Of a stretch of 64,000 nucleotides of DNA, positions 1 through 10,140 are shown in pieces; the stretch's first letter is position 1; each line of letters begins with the position of its first letter. Location: positions 89,924,898-89,988,897 of the forward strand of contig NC_134457.1 in the NCBI RefSeq assembly GCF_047948215.1. Direction: 5' to 3'. The notes beneath the pieces are model-generated. The model was given only the letters and a program-made list of their open reading frames with translations. It searched no databases and was not told where the DNA came from. A program made the translations under genes and the position numbers. The stretch is from Lycorma delicatula. Taxonomy: Eukaryota > Arthropoda > Insecta > Hemiptera > Fulgoridae.

Positions 1-524
1 AATATTTAAAACAAATTGTTACAGGCTAACGATATAAATGGGATATTTAAATGAATGAGTTGGGACTAGAAAGAGAATCTTGTAAAGCTGCATGAAACCA
101 TTCAAATGATTGTATTCATATTATTCAAGTAGGCAAGTTTTAGAATATTTAAAACAAATTCTTACAGGTTAATGATATAAATAAGTTAATTAAACGAAAG
201 TGTTGGGACTAGAAAGAGAATCTTGTAAAGCTGCATGAAACCATTCAAATGATTGAATTCATATTATTCAAGTAGGCAAGTTTTAGAATACTTAAAACAA
301 ATTGTTACAGGCTTACGATATAAATGGGATATTTAAATGAAAGAGTTGGGAGTAGAAAGAGAATCTTTTAAAGCTGCATGAAACCATTCAAATGATTAAA
401 TTCCTATTATTCAAGTAGGCAAGTTTTAGAATATTTAAAACAAATTCTTACAGGCTAATGATATAAATAGGTTTATTAAATGAAAGTGTTGGGACTAGAA
501 AGAGAATATTGCAAAGCTGCATGA

Positions 525-540
525 AATCATTCAAATGATT
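525..540. other. Perfect 7-bp dyad in D-type monomers (example)
   Basis: AATCATT (525-531), spacer CA, AATGATT (534-540): a 16-base inverted repeat with a two-base centre. It is perfect in D, D', L, F and Hk (GAAATCATTC) and carries one mismatch in the other families (GAAACCATTC). It overlaps the ATTCAA/TTGAAT arms, so several alternative folds exclude each other. Confidence 0.75.
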
Positions 541-671
541 GTAATCATATTATTCAAGTAGGCAAGTTTTAGAATATTAAAAACAAATTCTTACAGGCTA
601 ATGATATAAATGGGATAATTAAATGAAAGTGTTGGGACCAGAAAGAGAATCTTGTAAAGCTGCATGAAACC

Positions 672-700
672 ATTCAAATGATTGAATTCATATTATTCAA
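672..700. other. Competing hairpin motif (example of a repeated site)
   Basis: ATTCAA (672-677), TTGAAT (682-687) and ATTCAA (695-700) can pair as 1-2 (loop ATGA) or 2-3 (loop TCATATT). The segment occurs in every monomer ending GATTGAATTCAT(ATTATTCAA), that is in many E, B, I, M and F monomers. The centre includes the palindrome TGAATTCA. Short dyads are a known feature of many centromeric satellites that lack CENP-B boxes; a structural role here is inference. Confidence 0.7.
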
Positions 701-1427
701 GTAGGCAAGTTTTAGAATATTTAAAACAAATTGTTACAGGCAAAGATATAAATGGGTTAATTAAATAAAAGAGTTGGGACTAGAAAGAGAATCTTGTAAA
801 GCTGCATGAAACCATTCAAATGATTGAATTCCTATTATTCAAGTAGGCAAGTTTTAGAATATTTAAAACAAATTCTTACAGGCTAATGATATAAATAGGT
901 TTATTAAATGAAATTAATGGGACTAGAAAGAGAATCTTGTAAAGCTGCATGAAACCATTCAAATGATTGAATTCATATTATTCAAGTAGGCAAGTTTTAG
1001 AATATTTAAAACAAATTGTTACAGGCTAACGATATAAATGGGATAATTAAATGAAAGAGTTGGGACTAGAAAGAGAATCTTGTAAAGCTACATGAAACCA
1101 TTCAAATGATTGTATTCATATTATTCAAGTAGGCAAGTATTAGAATATGTAAACAAATTGTTACAGGCTAACGATATAAATGGGATATTTAAATGAAAGA
1201 GTTGGGACTAGAAAGAGAATCATGTTAAGCTGCATGAAACCATTCAAATGATTGTATTCATATTATTCAAGTAGGCGAGTTTTAGAATATTTAAAACAAA
1301 TTGTTACAGGCAAAGATATAAATGGGTTAATTAAATAAAAGAGTTGGGACTAGAAAGAGAATCTTGTAAAGCTGCATGAAACCATTCAAATGATTGAATT
1401 CCTATTATTCAAGTAGGCAAGTTTTAG

Positions 1428-1570
1428 AATATTTAAAACAAATTCTTACAGGCTACTGATATAAATGGGTTAGTTAAATGAAAGGGTTCGGACTAGAAAG
1501 AGAATATTGCAAAGCTGCATGAAATCATTCAAATGATTGACTTCATATTATTCAAGTAGGCAAGTTTTAG
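1428..1570 (+). repeat. Reference monomer, family L
   Basis: 143 bp. It is diagnosed by CTTACAGGCTACTGAT, GGGTTAGTTAAATG, AAAGGGTTCGGACTAG, GAATATTGC, GAAATCATTC and GATTGACTTCAT. It is followed by M. It occurs only in the outer parts of the window (about 1.4-3 kb and beyond 46 kb) and is absent from the central homogenised block. Confidence 0.85.
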
Positions 1571-2569
1571 AATATTTAAAACAAATTGTTACAGGCTAAT
1601 GATATAATTATGTTAGTTAAATGAAAGAGTTCGGACTAGAAAGAGAATCTTGTAAAGCTGCATGAAACCATTCAAATGATTGAATTCATATTATTCAAGT
1701 AGGCAAGTTTTAGAATATTTAAAACAAATTGTTACAGGCAAAGATATAAATGGGTTAATTAAATAAAAGAGTTGGGACTAGAAAGAGAATCTTGTAAAGC
1801 TGCATGAAACCATTCAAATGATTGAATTCCTATTATTCAAGTAGGCAAGTTTTAGAATATTTAAAACAAATTCTTACAGGCTAATGATATAAATAGGTTT
1901 ATTAAATAAAATTGCGGGGACTAGAAAGAGAATCTTGTAAAGCTGCATGAAACCATTCAAATGATTGAATTCATATTATTCAAGTAGGCAAGTTTTAGAA
2001 TATTTAAAACAAATTCTTACAGGCTACTGATATAAATGGGTTAGTTAAATGAAAGGGTTCGGACTAGAAAGAGAATATTGCAAAGCTGCATGAAATCATT
2101 CAAATGATTGACTTCATATTATTCAAGTAGGCAAGTTTTAGAATATTTAAAACAAATTGTTACAGGCTAATGATATAATTAAGTTAGTTAAATGAAAGAG
2201 TTGGGACTAGAAAGAGAATCTTGTAAAGCTGCATGAAACCATTCAAATGATTGAATTCATATTATTCAAGTAGGCAAGTTTTAGAATATTTAAAACAAAT
2301 TGTTACAGGCAAAGATATAAATGGGTTAATTAAATAAAATAGTTGGGACTAGAAAGAGAATCTTGTAAAGCTGCATGAAACCATTCAAATGATTGAATTC
2401 CTATTATTCAAGTAGGCAAGTTTTAGAATATTTAAAACAAATTCTTACAGGCTAATGATATAAATAGGTTTATTAAATGAAATTGTGGGGACTAGAAAGA
2501 GAATCTTGTAAAGCTGCATGAAACCATTCAAATGATTGAATTCATATTATTCAAGTAGGCAAGTTTTAG
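1428..2569. repeat. Two tandem copies of a 571-bp L-M-H-I 4-mer
   Basis: Copy 1 is 1428-1998 and copy 2 is 1999-2569. L, M, H and I start at 1428, 1571, 1714, 1856 and again at 1999, 2142, 2285, 2427. The copies differ at scattered sites (M: ATAATTATG/TTCGG against ATAATTAAG/TTGGG; H: AAAAGAG against AAAATAG; I: GCGGGG against GTGGGG), so this is an older duplication than the central ones. Similar L-M-(H)-I series recur at 50273-51272, 52986-53842 and 60841-61691. Confidence 0.9.
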
Positions 2570-2998
2570 AATATTTAAAACAAATTGTTACAGGCTAACG
2601 ATATAAATGGGATATTTAACTGAAAGAGTTGGGACTAGAAAGAGAATCTTGTAAAGCTGCATGAAACCATTCAAATGATTGTATTCATATTATTCAAGTA
2701 GGCAAGTTTTAGAATATTTAAAACAAATTCTTACAGGTTAATGATATAAATAAGTTAATTAAACGAAAGTGTTGGGACTAGAAAGAGAATCTTGTAAAGC
2801 TGCATGAAACCATTTTAATGATTGAAATCCTATTATTCAAGTAGGCAAGTTTTAGAATATTTAAAACAAATTCTTACAGGCTACTGATATAAATGGGTTA
2901 GTTAAATGAAAGGGTTTGGACTAGAAAGAGAATATTGCATAGCTGCATGAAATCATTCAAATGATTGACTTCATATTATTCAAGTAGGCAAGTTTTAG

Positions 2999-3141
2999 AA
3001 TATTTAAAACAAATTGTTACAGGCTAATGATATAAATAAGTTAGTTAAATGAAAGAGTTGGGACTAGAAAGAGAATCTTGTAAAGCTGCATGAAACCATT
3101 CAAATGATTGAATTCATATTATTCAAGTAGGCAAGTTTTAG
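2999..3141 (+). repeat. Reference monomer, family M
   Basis: 143 bp. GTTACAGGCTAATGAT is followed by AAGTTAGTTAAATGAAAGAG, CTTGTAAAGC and GATTGAATTCAT. Variants with ATATAATTATG or ATATAATTAAG occur next to L. It follows L or E*. Confidence 0.83.
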
Positions 3142-3284
3142 AATATTTAGAACAGATTGTTACAGGCTAACGATATAAATGTGATAATTAAATGAAAGAG
3201 TTGGGACTAGAAAGAGAATCTTGTAAAGCTGCATGAAACCATTCAAATGATTGTATTCATATTATTCAAGTAGGCAAGTTTTAC
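3142..3284 (+). repeat. Reference monomer, family N
   Basis: 143 bp. It is diagnosed by ATTTAGAACAGATTG and GGCTAACGAT, with GATAATTAAATG. Most copies have CTTGTAATGCTGC; this one keeps CTTGTAAAGC. It ends GATTGTATTCAT and is followed by O. Copies: 3142, 8141, 36276, 46558, 46987, 48416, 58698. Confidence 0.86.
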
Positions 3285-3427
3285 AATATTTAAAACAAAT
3301 TGTTACAGGCTAATTATATAAATAAGTTAATTAAATGAAAGCATTGGGACTAGAAAGAGAATCTTGTAAAGCTGCATGAAACTATTCAAATGATTGAATT
3401 CATATTTATCAAGTAGGCAAGTTTTAG
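3285..3427 (+). repeat. Reference monomer, family O
   Basis: 143 bp. It is diagnosed by GGCTAATTATATAAATAAG and AAATGAAAGCATTGGGAC. This copy ends CATATTTATCAAG where others read CATATTATTCAAG. It always follows N. At 46701, 47130 and 48559 its second half is replaced by a D'-type ending. Confidence 0.84.
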
Positions 3428-4141
3428 AATATTTAAAACAAATTGTTACAGGCTAATGACATAAATAGGTTTATTAAATGAAATTGTTGGGACTAGAAAG
3501 AGAATCTTGTAAAGCTGCATGAACCCTTTCAAATGATTGAATTCATATTATTCAAGTTGGCAAGTTTTAGAATATTTAAAACAAATTGTTACAGGCAAAG
3601 ATAAAAATGGGTTAATTAAATGAAAGGTTTGGGACTAGAAACAGAATATTGTAAAGCTGCATGAAATCATTCAAATGATTGAATTCGTATTATTCAAGTA
3701 GGCAAGTTATAGAATATTTAAAACAAATTGTTACACGCTTAACATATAAATGGGAAAATTAAATGAAAGAGTTGGGACTAGAAAGAGAATCTTTTAAAGC
3801 TGCATGAAACCATTCAAATGATTAAATTCCTATTATTCAAGTAGGCAAGCTTTAGAATATTTAAAACAAATTCTTACAGGCTAATGATATAAATAGGTTT
3901 ATTAAATGAAAGTGTTGGGACTAGAAAGAGAATAATGCAAAGCTGCATGAAATCATTCAAATGATTGTAATCATATTATTCAAGTAGGCAAGTTTTAGAA
4001 TATTAAAAACAAATTCTTACAGGCTAATGATATAAATAAGTTAATTAAATGAAAGTGTTGGGACTAGAAAGAGAATCTTGTAAAGCTGCATGAAACCTTT
4101 CAAATGATTGAATTCATATTATTCAAGTTGGCAAGTTTTAG

Positions 4142-6425
4142 AATATTTAAAACAAATTGTTACACGCTTAAGATATAAATGGGAAAATTAAATGAAAGAG
4201 TTGGGACTAGAAAGAGAATCTTGTAAAGCTGCATGAAACCATTCAAATGATTAAATTCCTATTATTCAAGTAGGCAAGTTTTAGAATATTTAAAACAAAT
4301 TCTTACAGGCTAATGATATAAATAGGTTTATTAAATGAAAGTGTTGGGACTAGAAAGAGAATATTGCAAAGCTGCATGAAATCATTCAAATGATTGTAAT
4401 CATATTATTCAAGTAGGCAAGTTGTAGAATATTAAAAACAAATTCTTACAGGCCAATGATATAAATAAGTTAATTAAATGAATGTGTTGGGACTAGAAAG
4501 AGAATCTTGTAAAGCTGCATGAAACCATTCAAATGATTGAATTCATATTATTCAAGTAGGCAAGTTTTAGAATATTTAAAACAAATTGTTACAGGCAAAG
4601 ATAAAAATGGGTTAATTAAATGAAAGGTTTGGGACTAGAAACAGAATATTGTAAAGCTGCATGAAATCATTCAAATGATTGAATTCATATTATTCAAGTA
4701 GGCAAGTTATAGAATATTTAAAACAAATTGTTACACGCTTAACATATAAATGGGAAAATTAAATGAAAGAGTTGGGACTAGAAAGAGAATCTTTTAAAGC
4801 TGCATGAAACCATTCAAATGATTAAATTCCTCTTATTCAAGTAGGCAAGTTTTAGAATATTTAAAACAAATTCTTACAGGCTAATGATATAAATAGGTTT
4901 ATTAAATGAAAGTGTTGGGACTAGAAAGAGAATATTGCAAAGCTGCATGAAATCATTCAAATGATTGTAATCATATTATTCAAGTAGGCAAGTTTTAGAA
5001 TATTAAAAACAAATTCTTACAGGCTAATGATATAAATAAGTTAATTAAATGAAAGTGTTGGGACCAGAAAGAGAATCTTGTAAAGCTGCATGAAACCATT
5101 CAAATGATTGAATTCATATTATTCAAGTAGGCAAGTTTTAGAATATTTAAAAAAAATTGTTACAGGCAATGATAAAAATGGGCTAATTAAATGAAAGGGT
5201 TGGGACTAGAAAGAGAATATTGTAAAGCTGCATGAAATCATTCAAATGATTGAATTCATATTATTCAAGTAGGCAAGTTATAGAATATTTAAAGCAAATT
5301 GTTACACGCTTAAGATATAAATGGGAAAATTAAATGAAAGAGTTGGGACTAGAAAGAGAATCTTTTAAAGCTGCATGAAACCATTCAAATGATTAAATTC
5401 CTATTATTCAAGTAGGCAAGTTTTAGAATATTTAAAACAAATTCTTACAGGCTAATGATATAAATAGGTTTATTAAATGAAAGTGTTGGGACTAGAAAGA
5501 GAATATTGCAAAGCTGCATGAAATCATTCAAATGATTGTAATCATAGTATTCAAGTAGGCAAGTTTTAGAATATTAAAAACAAATTCTTACAGGCTAATG
5601 ATATAAATAAGTTAATTAAATGAAAGTGTTGGAACTAGAAAGAGAATCTTGTAAAGCTGCATGTAACCTTTCAAATGATTGAATTCATATTACTCAAGTT
5701 GGCAAGTTTTAGAATATTTAAAACAAATTGTTACAGGCAAAGATATAAATGGGTTAATTAAATAAAAGGTTTGGGACTAGAAACAGAATATTGTAAAGCT
5801 GCATGAAATCATTCAAATGATTGAATTCATATTATTCAAGTAGGCAAGTTATAGAATATTTAAAACAAATTGTTACACGCTTAACATATAAATGGGAAAA
5901 TTAAATGAAAGAGTTGGGACTAGAAAGAGAATCTCTTAAAGCTGCATGAAACCATTCAAATGATTAAATTCCTATTATTCAAGTAGGCAAGTTTTAGAAT
6001 ATTTAAAACAAATTCTTACAGGCTAATGATATAAATAGGTTTATTAAATGAAAGTGTTGGGACTAGAAAGAGAATAATGCAAAGCTGCATGAAATCATTC
6101 AAATGATTGTAATCATATTATTCAAGTAGGCAAGTATTAGAATATTAAAAACAAATTCTTACAGGCTAATGATATAAATAAGTTAATTAAATGAAAGTGT
6201 TGGGACTAGAAAGAGAATTTTGTAAAGCTGCATGAAACCTTTCAAATGATTGAATTCATATTATTCAAGTTGGCAAGTTTTAGAATATTTAAAACAAATT
6301 GTTACAGGCAAAGATATAAATGGGTTAATTAAATAAAAGAGTTGGGACTAGAAAGAGAATCTTGTAAAGCTGCATGAAACCATTCAAATGATTGAATTCA
6401 TATTATTCAAGTAGGCAAGTTTTAG
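4142..6425. repeat. Four tandem copies of a 571-bp G-D-E-(F/H) 4-mer
   Basis: Units start at 4142, 4713, 5284 and 5855, each exactly 571 bp (three 143-bp monomers and one 142-bp monomer). Order: G-D-E-Hk, G-D-E-F, G-D-E2-Hk-like, G-D'-E-H. The marker TTACACGCTT is at 4160, 4731, 5302 and 5873. The units are similar but not identical. The G-D-E-(F or H) order recurs throughout the window, so this 4-mer may be close to the ancestral HOR (inference). Confidence 0.92.
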
Positions 6426-6854
6426 AATATTTACAACAAATTGTTACAGGCTAACGATATAAATGGGATAATTAAATGAAAGAGTTGGGACTAGAAAGAG
6501 AATCTTGTAAAGCTACATGAAACCATTCAAATGATAGAATTGATATTATTCAAGTAGGCAAGTTTTAGAATATTAAAAACAAATTCTTACAGGCTTATGA
6601 TATAAATAATTTAATTAAATGAAAGTGTTGGGACTAGAAAGAGAATCTTGTAAAGCTGCATGAAACCATTCAAATGATTGAATACATATTATTCAAGTAG
6701 GCAAGTTTTAGAATATTTAAAACAAATTGTTACAGGCTAACGATATAAATGGGATATTTAAATGAATGAGTTGGGACTAGAAAGAGAATCTTGTAAAGCT
6801 GCATGAAACCATTCAAATGATTGTTTTCATATTATTCAAGTAGGCAAGTTTTAG

Positions 6855-6997
6855 AATATTTAAAACAAATTCTTACAGGTTAATGATATAAATAAGTTAA
6901 TTAAACGAAAGTGTTGGGACTAGAAAGAGAATCTTGTAAAGCTGCATGAAACCATTCAAATGATTGAATTCATATTATTCAAGTAGGCAAGTTTTAG
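6855..6997 (+). repeat. Reference monomer, family B
   Basis: 143 bp. It is diagnosed by CTTACAGGTTAATGAT, AAGTTAATTAAACGAAAGTG (the only common family with AAACGAAAG) and GATTGAATTCAT. It almost always follows A and usually precedes C. Confidence 0.85.
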
Positions 6998-7140
6998 AAT
7001 ACTTAAAACAAATTGTTACAGGCTTACGATATAAATGGGATATTTAAATGAAAGAGTTGGGAGTAGAAAGAGAATCTTTTAAAGCTGCATGAAACCATTC
7101 AAATGATTAAATTCCTATTATTCAAGTAGGCAAGTTTTAG
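6998..7140 (+). repeat. Reference monomer, family C
   Basis: 143 bp. It begins AATACTT and carries GGCTTACGAT, the rare GGGAGTAGAAAG in place of GGGACTAGAAAG, CTTTTAAAGC and GATTAAATTCCT. Its GGGAGTAG marker (348, 7059, 10631, 13773, 16771, 18914, 22341, 25768, 27767, 31766, 33767, 56188, 57902, 60188) is the best visible ruler for the higher-order periods. Confidence 0.88.
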
Positions 7141-7283
7141 AATATTTAAAACAAATTCTTACAGGCTAATGATATAAATAGGTTTATTAAATGAAAGTGT
7201 TGGGACTAGAAAGAGAATATTGCAAAGCTGCATGAAATCATTCAAATGATTGTAATCATATTATTCAAGTAGGCAAGTTTTAG
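7141..7283 (+). repeat. Reference monomer, family D
   Basis: 143 bp. It is diagnosed by CTTACAGGCTAATGAT, AGGTTTATTAAATGAAAGTG, GAATATTGCAAAGC, a GAAATCATTC arm and GATTGTAATCAT. The AATCATT-CA-AATGATT dyad is perfect in this family. It is nearly always followed by an E-type monomer. Confidence 0.88.
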
Positions 7284-7426
7284 AATATTAAAAACAAATT
7301 CTTACAGGCTAATGATATAAATAAGTTAATTAAATGAAAGTGTTGGGACCAGAAAGAGAATCTTGTAAAGCTGCATGAAACCATTCAAATGATTGAATTC
7401 ATATTATTCAAGTAGGCAAGTTTTAG
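7284..7426 (+). repeat. Reference monomer, family E
   Basis: 143 bp. It starts AATATTAAAAAC (not AATATTTAAAAC), with CTTACAGGCTAATGAT and AAGTTAATTAAATGAAAGTG. This form has GGGACCAGAAAG. Sub-variant E1 has GGGACTAG, ACCTTTCAAATG and AAGTTGGCAAG; E* (7855, 35990, 41701, 58412) has GATTGACTTCAT and, in most copies, GGGAATAG. Confidence 0.87.
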
Positions 7427-7568
7427 AATATTTAAAAAAAATTGTTACAGGCAATGATAAAAATGGGTTAATTAAATGAAAGGGTTGGGACTAGAAAGAG
7501 AATATTGTAAAGCTGCATGAAATCATTCACATGATTGAATTCATATTATTCAAGTAGGCAAGTTATAG
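7427..7568 (+). repeat. Reference monomer, family F (142 bp)
   Basis: 142 bp. An A-run replaces AAAACAAATTG (TTTAAAAAAAATTG), followed by CAGGCAATGATAAAAATGGG, which is one base shorter than the usual CAGGCTAACGAT form. It has GAATATTGTAAAGC, GAAATCATTC (here followed by ACATGATT, a private change) and ends GGCAAGTTATAG. It is followed by G. A form with CAGGCAAAGATAAAAATGGG occurs at 45273, 49416, 54557, 56556, 57984 and 62405. Confidence 0.86.
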
Positions 7569-7711
7569 AATACTTAAAGCAAATTGTTACACGCTTAACA
7601 AATAAATGGGAAAATTAAATGAAAGAGTTGGGACTAGAAAGAGAATCTTTTAAAGCTGCATGAAACCATTCAAATGATTAAATTCCTATTATTCAAGTAG
7701 GCAAGTTTTAG
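7569..7711 (+). repeat. Reference monomer, family G
   Basis: 143 bp. It is diagnosed by GTTACACGCTTAA (ACACGC in place of ACAGGC), GGGAAAATTAAATG, CTTTTAAAGC or CTCTTAAAGC, and GATTAAATTCCT. It normally follows F or Hk and precedes D. This copy has AACAAATAAATGG; others have AACATATAAATGG or AAGATATAAATGG. Confidence 0.88.
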
Positions 7712-8569
7712 AATATTTAAAACAAATTCTTACAGGCTAATGATATAAATAGGTTTATTAAACGAAAGTGTTGGGACTAGAAAGAGAATAATGCAAAGCT
7801 GCATGAAATCATTCAAATGATTATAATCATATTATTCAAGTAGGCAAGTTTTAGAATATTAAAAACAAATTCTTACAGGCTAATGATATAAATAAGTTAA
7901 TTAAATGAAAGTGTTGGGAATAGAAAGAGAATATTGCAAAGCTGCATGAAATCATTCAAATGATTGACTTCATATTATTCAAGTAGGCAAGTTTTAGAAT
8001 ATTTAAAACAAATTGTTACAGGTTAATGATATAAATAAGTTAGTTAAATGAAAGAGTTGGGACTAGAAAGAGAATCTTGTAAAGCTGCATGAAATCATTC
8101 AAATGATTGAATTCATATTATTCAAGTAGGCAAGTTTTAGAATATTTAGAACAGATTGTTACAGGCTAACGATATAAATGGGATAATTAAATGAAAGAGT
8201 TGGGACTAGAAAGAGAATCTTGTAATGCTGCATGAAACCATTCAAATGATTGTATTCATATTATTCAAGTAGGCAAGTTTTAGAATATTTAAAACAAATT
8301 GTTACAGGCTAATTATATAAATAAGTTAATTAAATGAAAGCATTGGGACTAGAAAGAGAATCTTGTAAAGCTACATGAAACAATTCAAATGATTGAATTC
8401 ATATTATTCAAGTAGGCAATTTTTAGAATATTTAAAACAAATTGTTACACGCTTAACATATAAATGGGAAAATTAAATGAAAGAGTTGGGACTAGAAAGA
8501 GAATCTTTTAAAGCTGCATGAAACCATTCAAATGATTAAATTCCTATTATTCAAGTAGGCAAGTTTTAG

Positions 8570-8712
8570 AATATTTAAAACAAATTCTTACAGGCTAATG
8601 ATATAAATAGGTTTATTAAATGAAAGTGTTGGGACTAGAAAGAGAATAATGCAAAGCTGCATGAAATCATTCAAATGATTGTAATCATATTATTCAAGTA
8701 GGCAAGTTTTAG
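8570..8712 (+). repeat. Reference monomer, family D' (AATAATGC variant)
   Basis: Same as family D except that GAATATTGC becomes GAATAATGC. It usually follows G and precedes E. A further variant, D'', has GATTATAATC and is restricted to copies near 7712, 35847, 41558, 45558, 49701 and 58269, marking a dispersed cassette. Confidence 0.85.
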
Positions 8713-8855
8713 AATATTAAAAACAAATTCTTACAGGCTAATGATATAAATAAGTTAATTAAATGAAAGTGTTGGGACTAGAAAGAGAATCTTGTAAAGC
8801 TGCATGAAACCTTTCAAATGATTGAATTCATATTATTCAAGTTGGCAAGTTTTAG

Positions 8856-8997
8856 AATATTTAAAACAAATTGTTACAGGCAAAGATGTAAATGGGTTAA
8901 TTAAATAAAAGAGTTGGGACTAGAAAGAGAATCTTGTAAAGCTGCATGAAACCATTCAAATGATTGAATTCCTATTATTCAAGTAGGCAAGTTTTAG
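8856..8997 (+). repeat. Reference monomer, family H (142 bp)
   Basis: 142 bp because CAGGCAAAGAT replaces CAGGCTAACGAT. It has GGGTTAATTAAATAAAAGAG (contains TTAATTAA and AATAAA), CTTGTAAAGC and GATTGAATTCCT. This copy has the marker AAAGATGTAAATGGG, shared with 12284, 15140, 20710, 24137 and 30135 and useful for aligning the HOR copies. Confidence 0.87.
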
Positions 8998-9140
8998 AAT
9001 ATTTAAAACAAATTCTTACAAGCTAATGATATAAATATGTTTATTAAATGAAATTGTTGGGACTAGAAAGAGAATCTTGTAAAGCTGCATGAAACCATTC
9101 CAATGATTGAATTCATATTATTCAAGTAGGCAAGTTTTAG
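8998..9140 (+). repeat. Reference monomer, family I
   Basis: 143 bp. It is diagnosed by CTTACAAGCTAATGAT in this copy (CTTACAGGC elsewhere), TATGTTTATT or TAGGTTTATT, AAATGAAATTGTTGGGAC, CTTGTAAAGC and GATTGAATTCAT. It normally follows H. Confidence 0.83.
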
Positions 9141-9283
9141 AATATTTACAACAAATTGTTACAGGCTAACGATATAAATGGGATAATTAAATGAAAGAGT
9201 TGGGACTAGAAAGAGAATATTGCAAAGCTGCATGAAATCATTCAAATGATTGTAATCATATTATTCAAGTAGGCAAGTTTTAG

Positions 9284-9426
9284 AATATTAAAAACAAATT
9301 CTTACAGGCTAATGATATAAATAAGTTAATTAAATGAAAGTGTTGGAACTAGAAAGAGAATCTTGTAAAGCTGCATGTAACCTTTCAAATGATTGAATTC
9401 ATATTACTCAAGTTGGCAAGTTTTAG
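9284..9426 (+). repeat. Reference monomer, sub-family E2
   Basis: An E-type monomer with GTTGGAACTAG, CATGTAACCTTTC, CATATTACTCAAG and AAGTTGGCAAG. These linked changes travel together. It is normally followed by Hk and is repeated in every 15-mer and 24-mer unit in the centre of the window. Confidence 0.86.
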
Positions 9427-9568
9427 AATATTTAAAACAAATTGTTACAGGCAAAGATATAAATGGGTTAATTAAATAAAAGGTTTGGGACTAGAAACAG
9501 AATATTGTAAAGCTGCATGAAATCATTCAAATGATTGAATTCATATTATTCAAGTAGGCAAGTTATAG
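9427..9568 (+). repeat. Reference monomer, family Hk (142 bp)
   Basis: An H relative that has AAATAAAAGGTTTGGG, the rare GGGACTAGAAACAGAATATTG, a GAAATCATTC arm and a GGCAAGTTATAG end. It precedes G. It combines an H-like first half with an F-like second half, so it may be an old H/F recombinant (inference). Confidence 0.85.
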
Positions 9569-9997
9569 AATATTTAAAACAAATTGTTACACGCTTAACA
9601 TATAAATGGGAAAATTAAATGAAAGAGTTGGGACTAGAAAGAGAATCTCTTAAAGCTGCATGAAACCATTCAAATGATTAAATTCCTATTATTCAAGTAG
9701 GCAAGTTTTAGAATATTTAAAACAAATTCTTACAGGCTAATGATATAAATAGGTTTATTAAATGAAAGTGTTGGGACTAGAAAGAGAATAATGCAAAGCT
9801 GCATGAAATCATTCAAATGATTGTAATCATATTATTCAAGTAGGCAAGTATTAGAATATTAAAAACAAATTCTTACAGGCTAATGATATAAATAAGTTAA
9901 TTAAATGAAAGTGTTGGGACTAGAAAGAGAATCTTGTAAAGCTGCATGAAACCATTCAAATGATTGAATTCATATTATTCAAGTAGGCAAGTTTTAG

Positions 9998-10140
9998 AAT
10001 ATTTACAACAAATTGTTACAGGCTAACGATATAAATGGGATAATTAAATGAAAGAGTTGGGACTAGAAAGAGAATCTTGTAAAGCTACATGAAACCATTC
10101 AAATGATAGAATTGATATTATTCAAGTAGGCAAGTTTTAG
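9998..10140 (+). repeat. Reference monomer, family J
   Basis: 143 bp. It is diagnosed by ATTTACAACAAATTG, GGCTAACGAT, GGGATAATTAAATGAAAGAG, AAAGCTACATG and GATAGAATTGAT. It is followed by K. A J' recombinant (9141, 12569, 17710, 19853, 23280, 29278) switches after GAGTTGGGACTAG to the D-type ending GAATATTGC...GTAATCAT. Confidence 0.84.

Larger units (their letters stand above)
1..1427. repeat. Left mosaic block: A-B-C-D-E-H-I-J/A-A-H
   Basis: Ten monomers. Positions 1-720 correspond to 6712-7431 with a constant offset of 6,711 bp (47 monomers): A, B, C (GGGAGTAG at 348 against 7059), D and E align, apart from a cluster of changes at 612-615. Past about 720 the two diverge (H here, F there). 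The monomer starting at 1144 is 142 bp because AATATTTAAAAC is reduced to AATATGTAAAC. Confidence 0.85.
2570..4141. repeat. Mosaic A-B-L-M-N-O-I-Hk-G-D'-E1
   Basis: Eleven monomers linking the L-M-H-I and G-D-E-F blocks. It contains the first complete L-M-N-O series (2856-3427). The B monomer at 2713 ends CATTTTAATGATTGAAATCC, a private ending. The Hk-like monomer at 3571 has AAAGATAAAAATGGG. Confidence 0.8.
7427..8569. repeat. Cassette F-G-D''-E*-M-N-O-G, copy 1 (1,143 bp)
   Basis: Eight monomers with the diagnostic changes GATTATAATC (D''), GGGAATAG with GATTGACTTCAT (E*), ATTTAGAACAGATTG (N), GGCTAATTATATAAAT (O) and GGCAATTTTTAG at the O end. The same ordered set of equal length occurs at 35562-36704 and 57984-59126, and in shortened form at 41415-42129. 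Confidence 0.88.

Noticed and set aside
612..615. A possible gene-conversion tract in the E monomer at 573
   Set aside because: The cluster of changes (GGGATAATT against AAGTTAATT) is too short, and the J-type sequence it resembles is too common, to tell conversion from an E/J exchange or ordinary variation.
1486..1502. CENP-B box candidate at GTTCGGACTAG in L monomers
   Set aside because: TTCG and the central A fit, but the required CGGG at the end of the box is absent (AAGA instead). No other CpG-containing site in the families matches.
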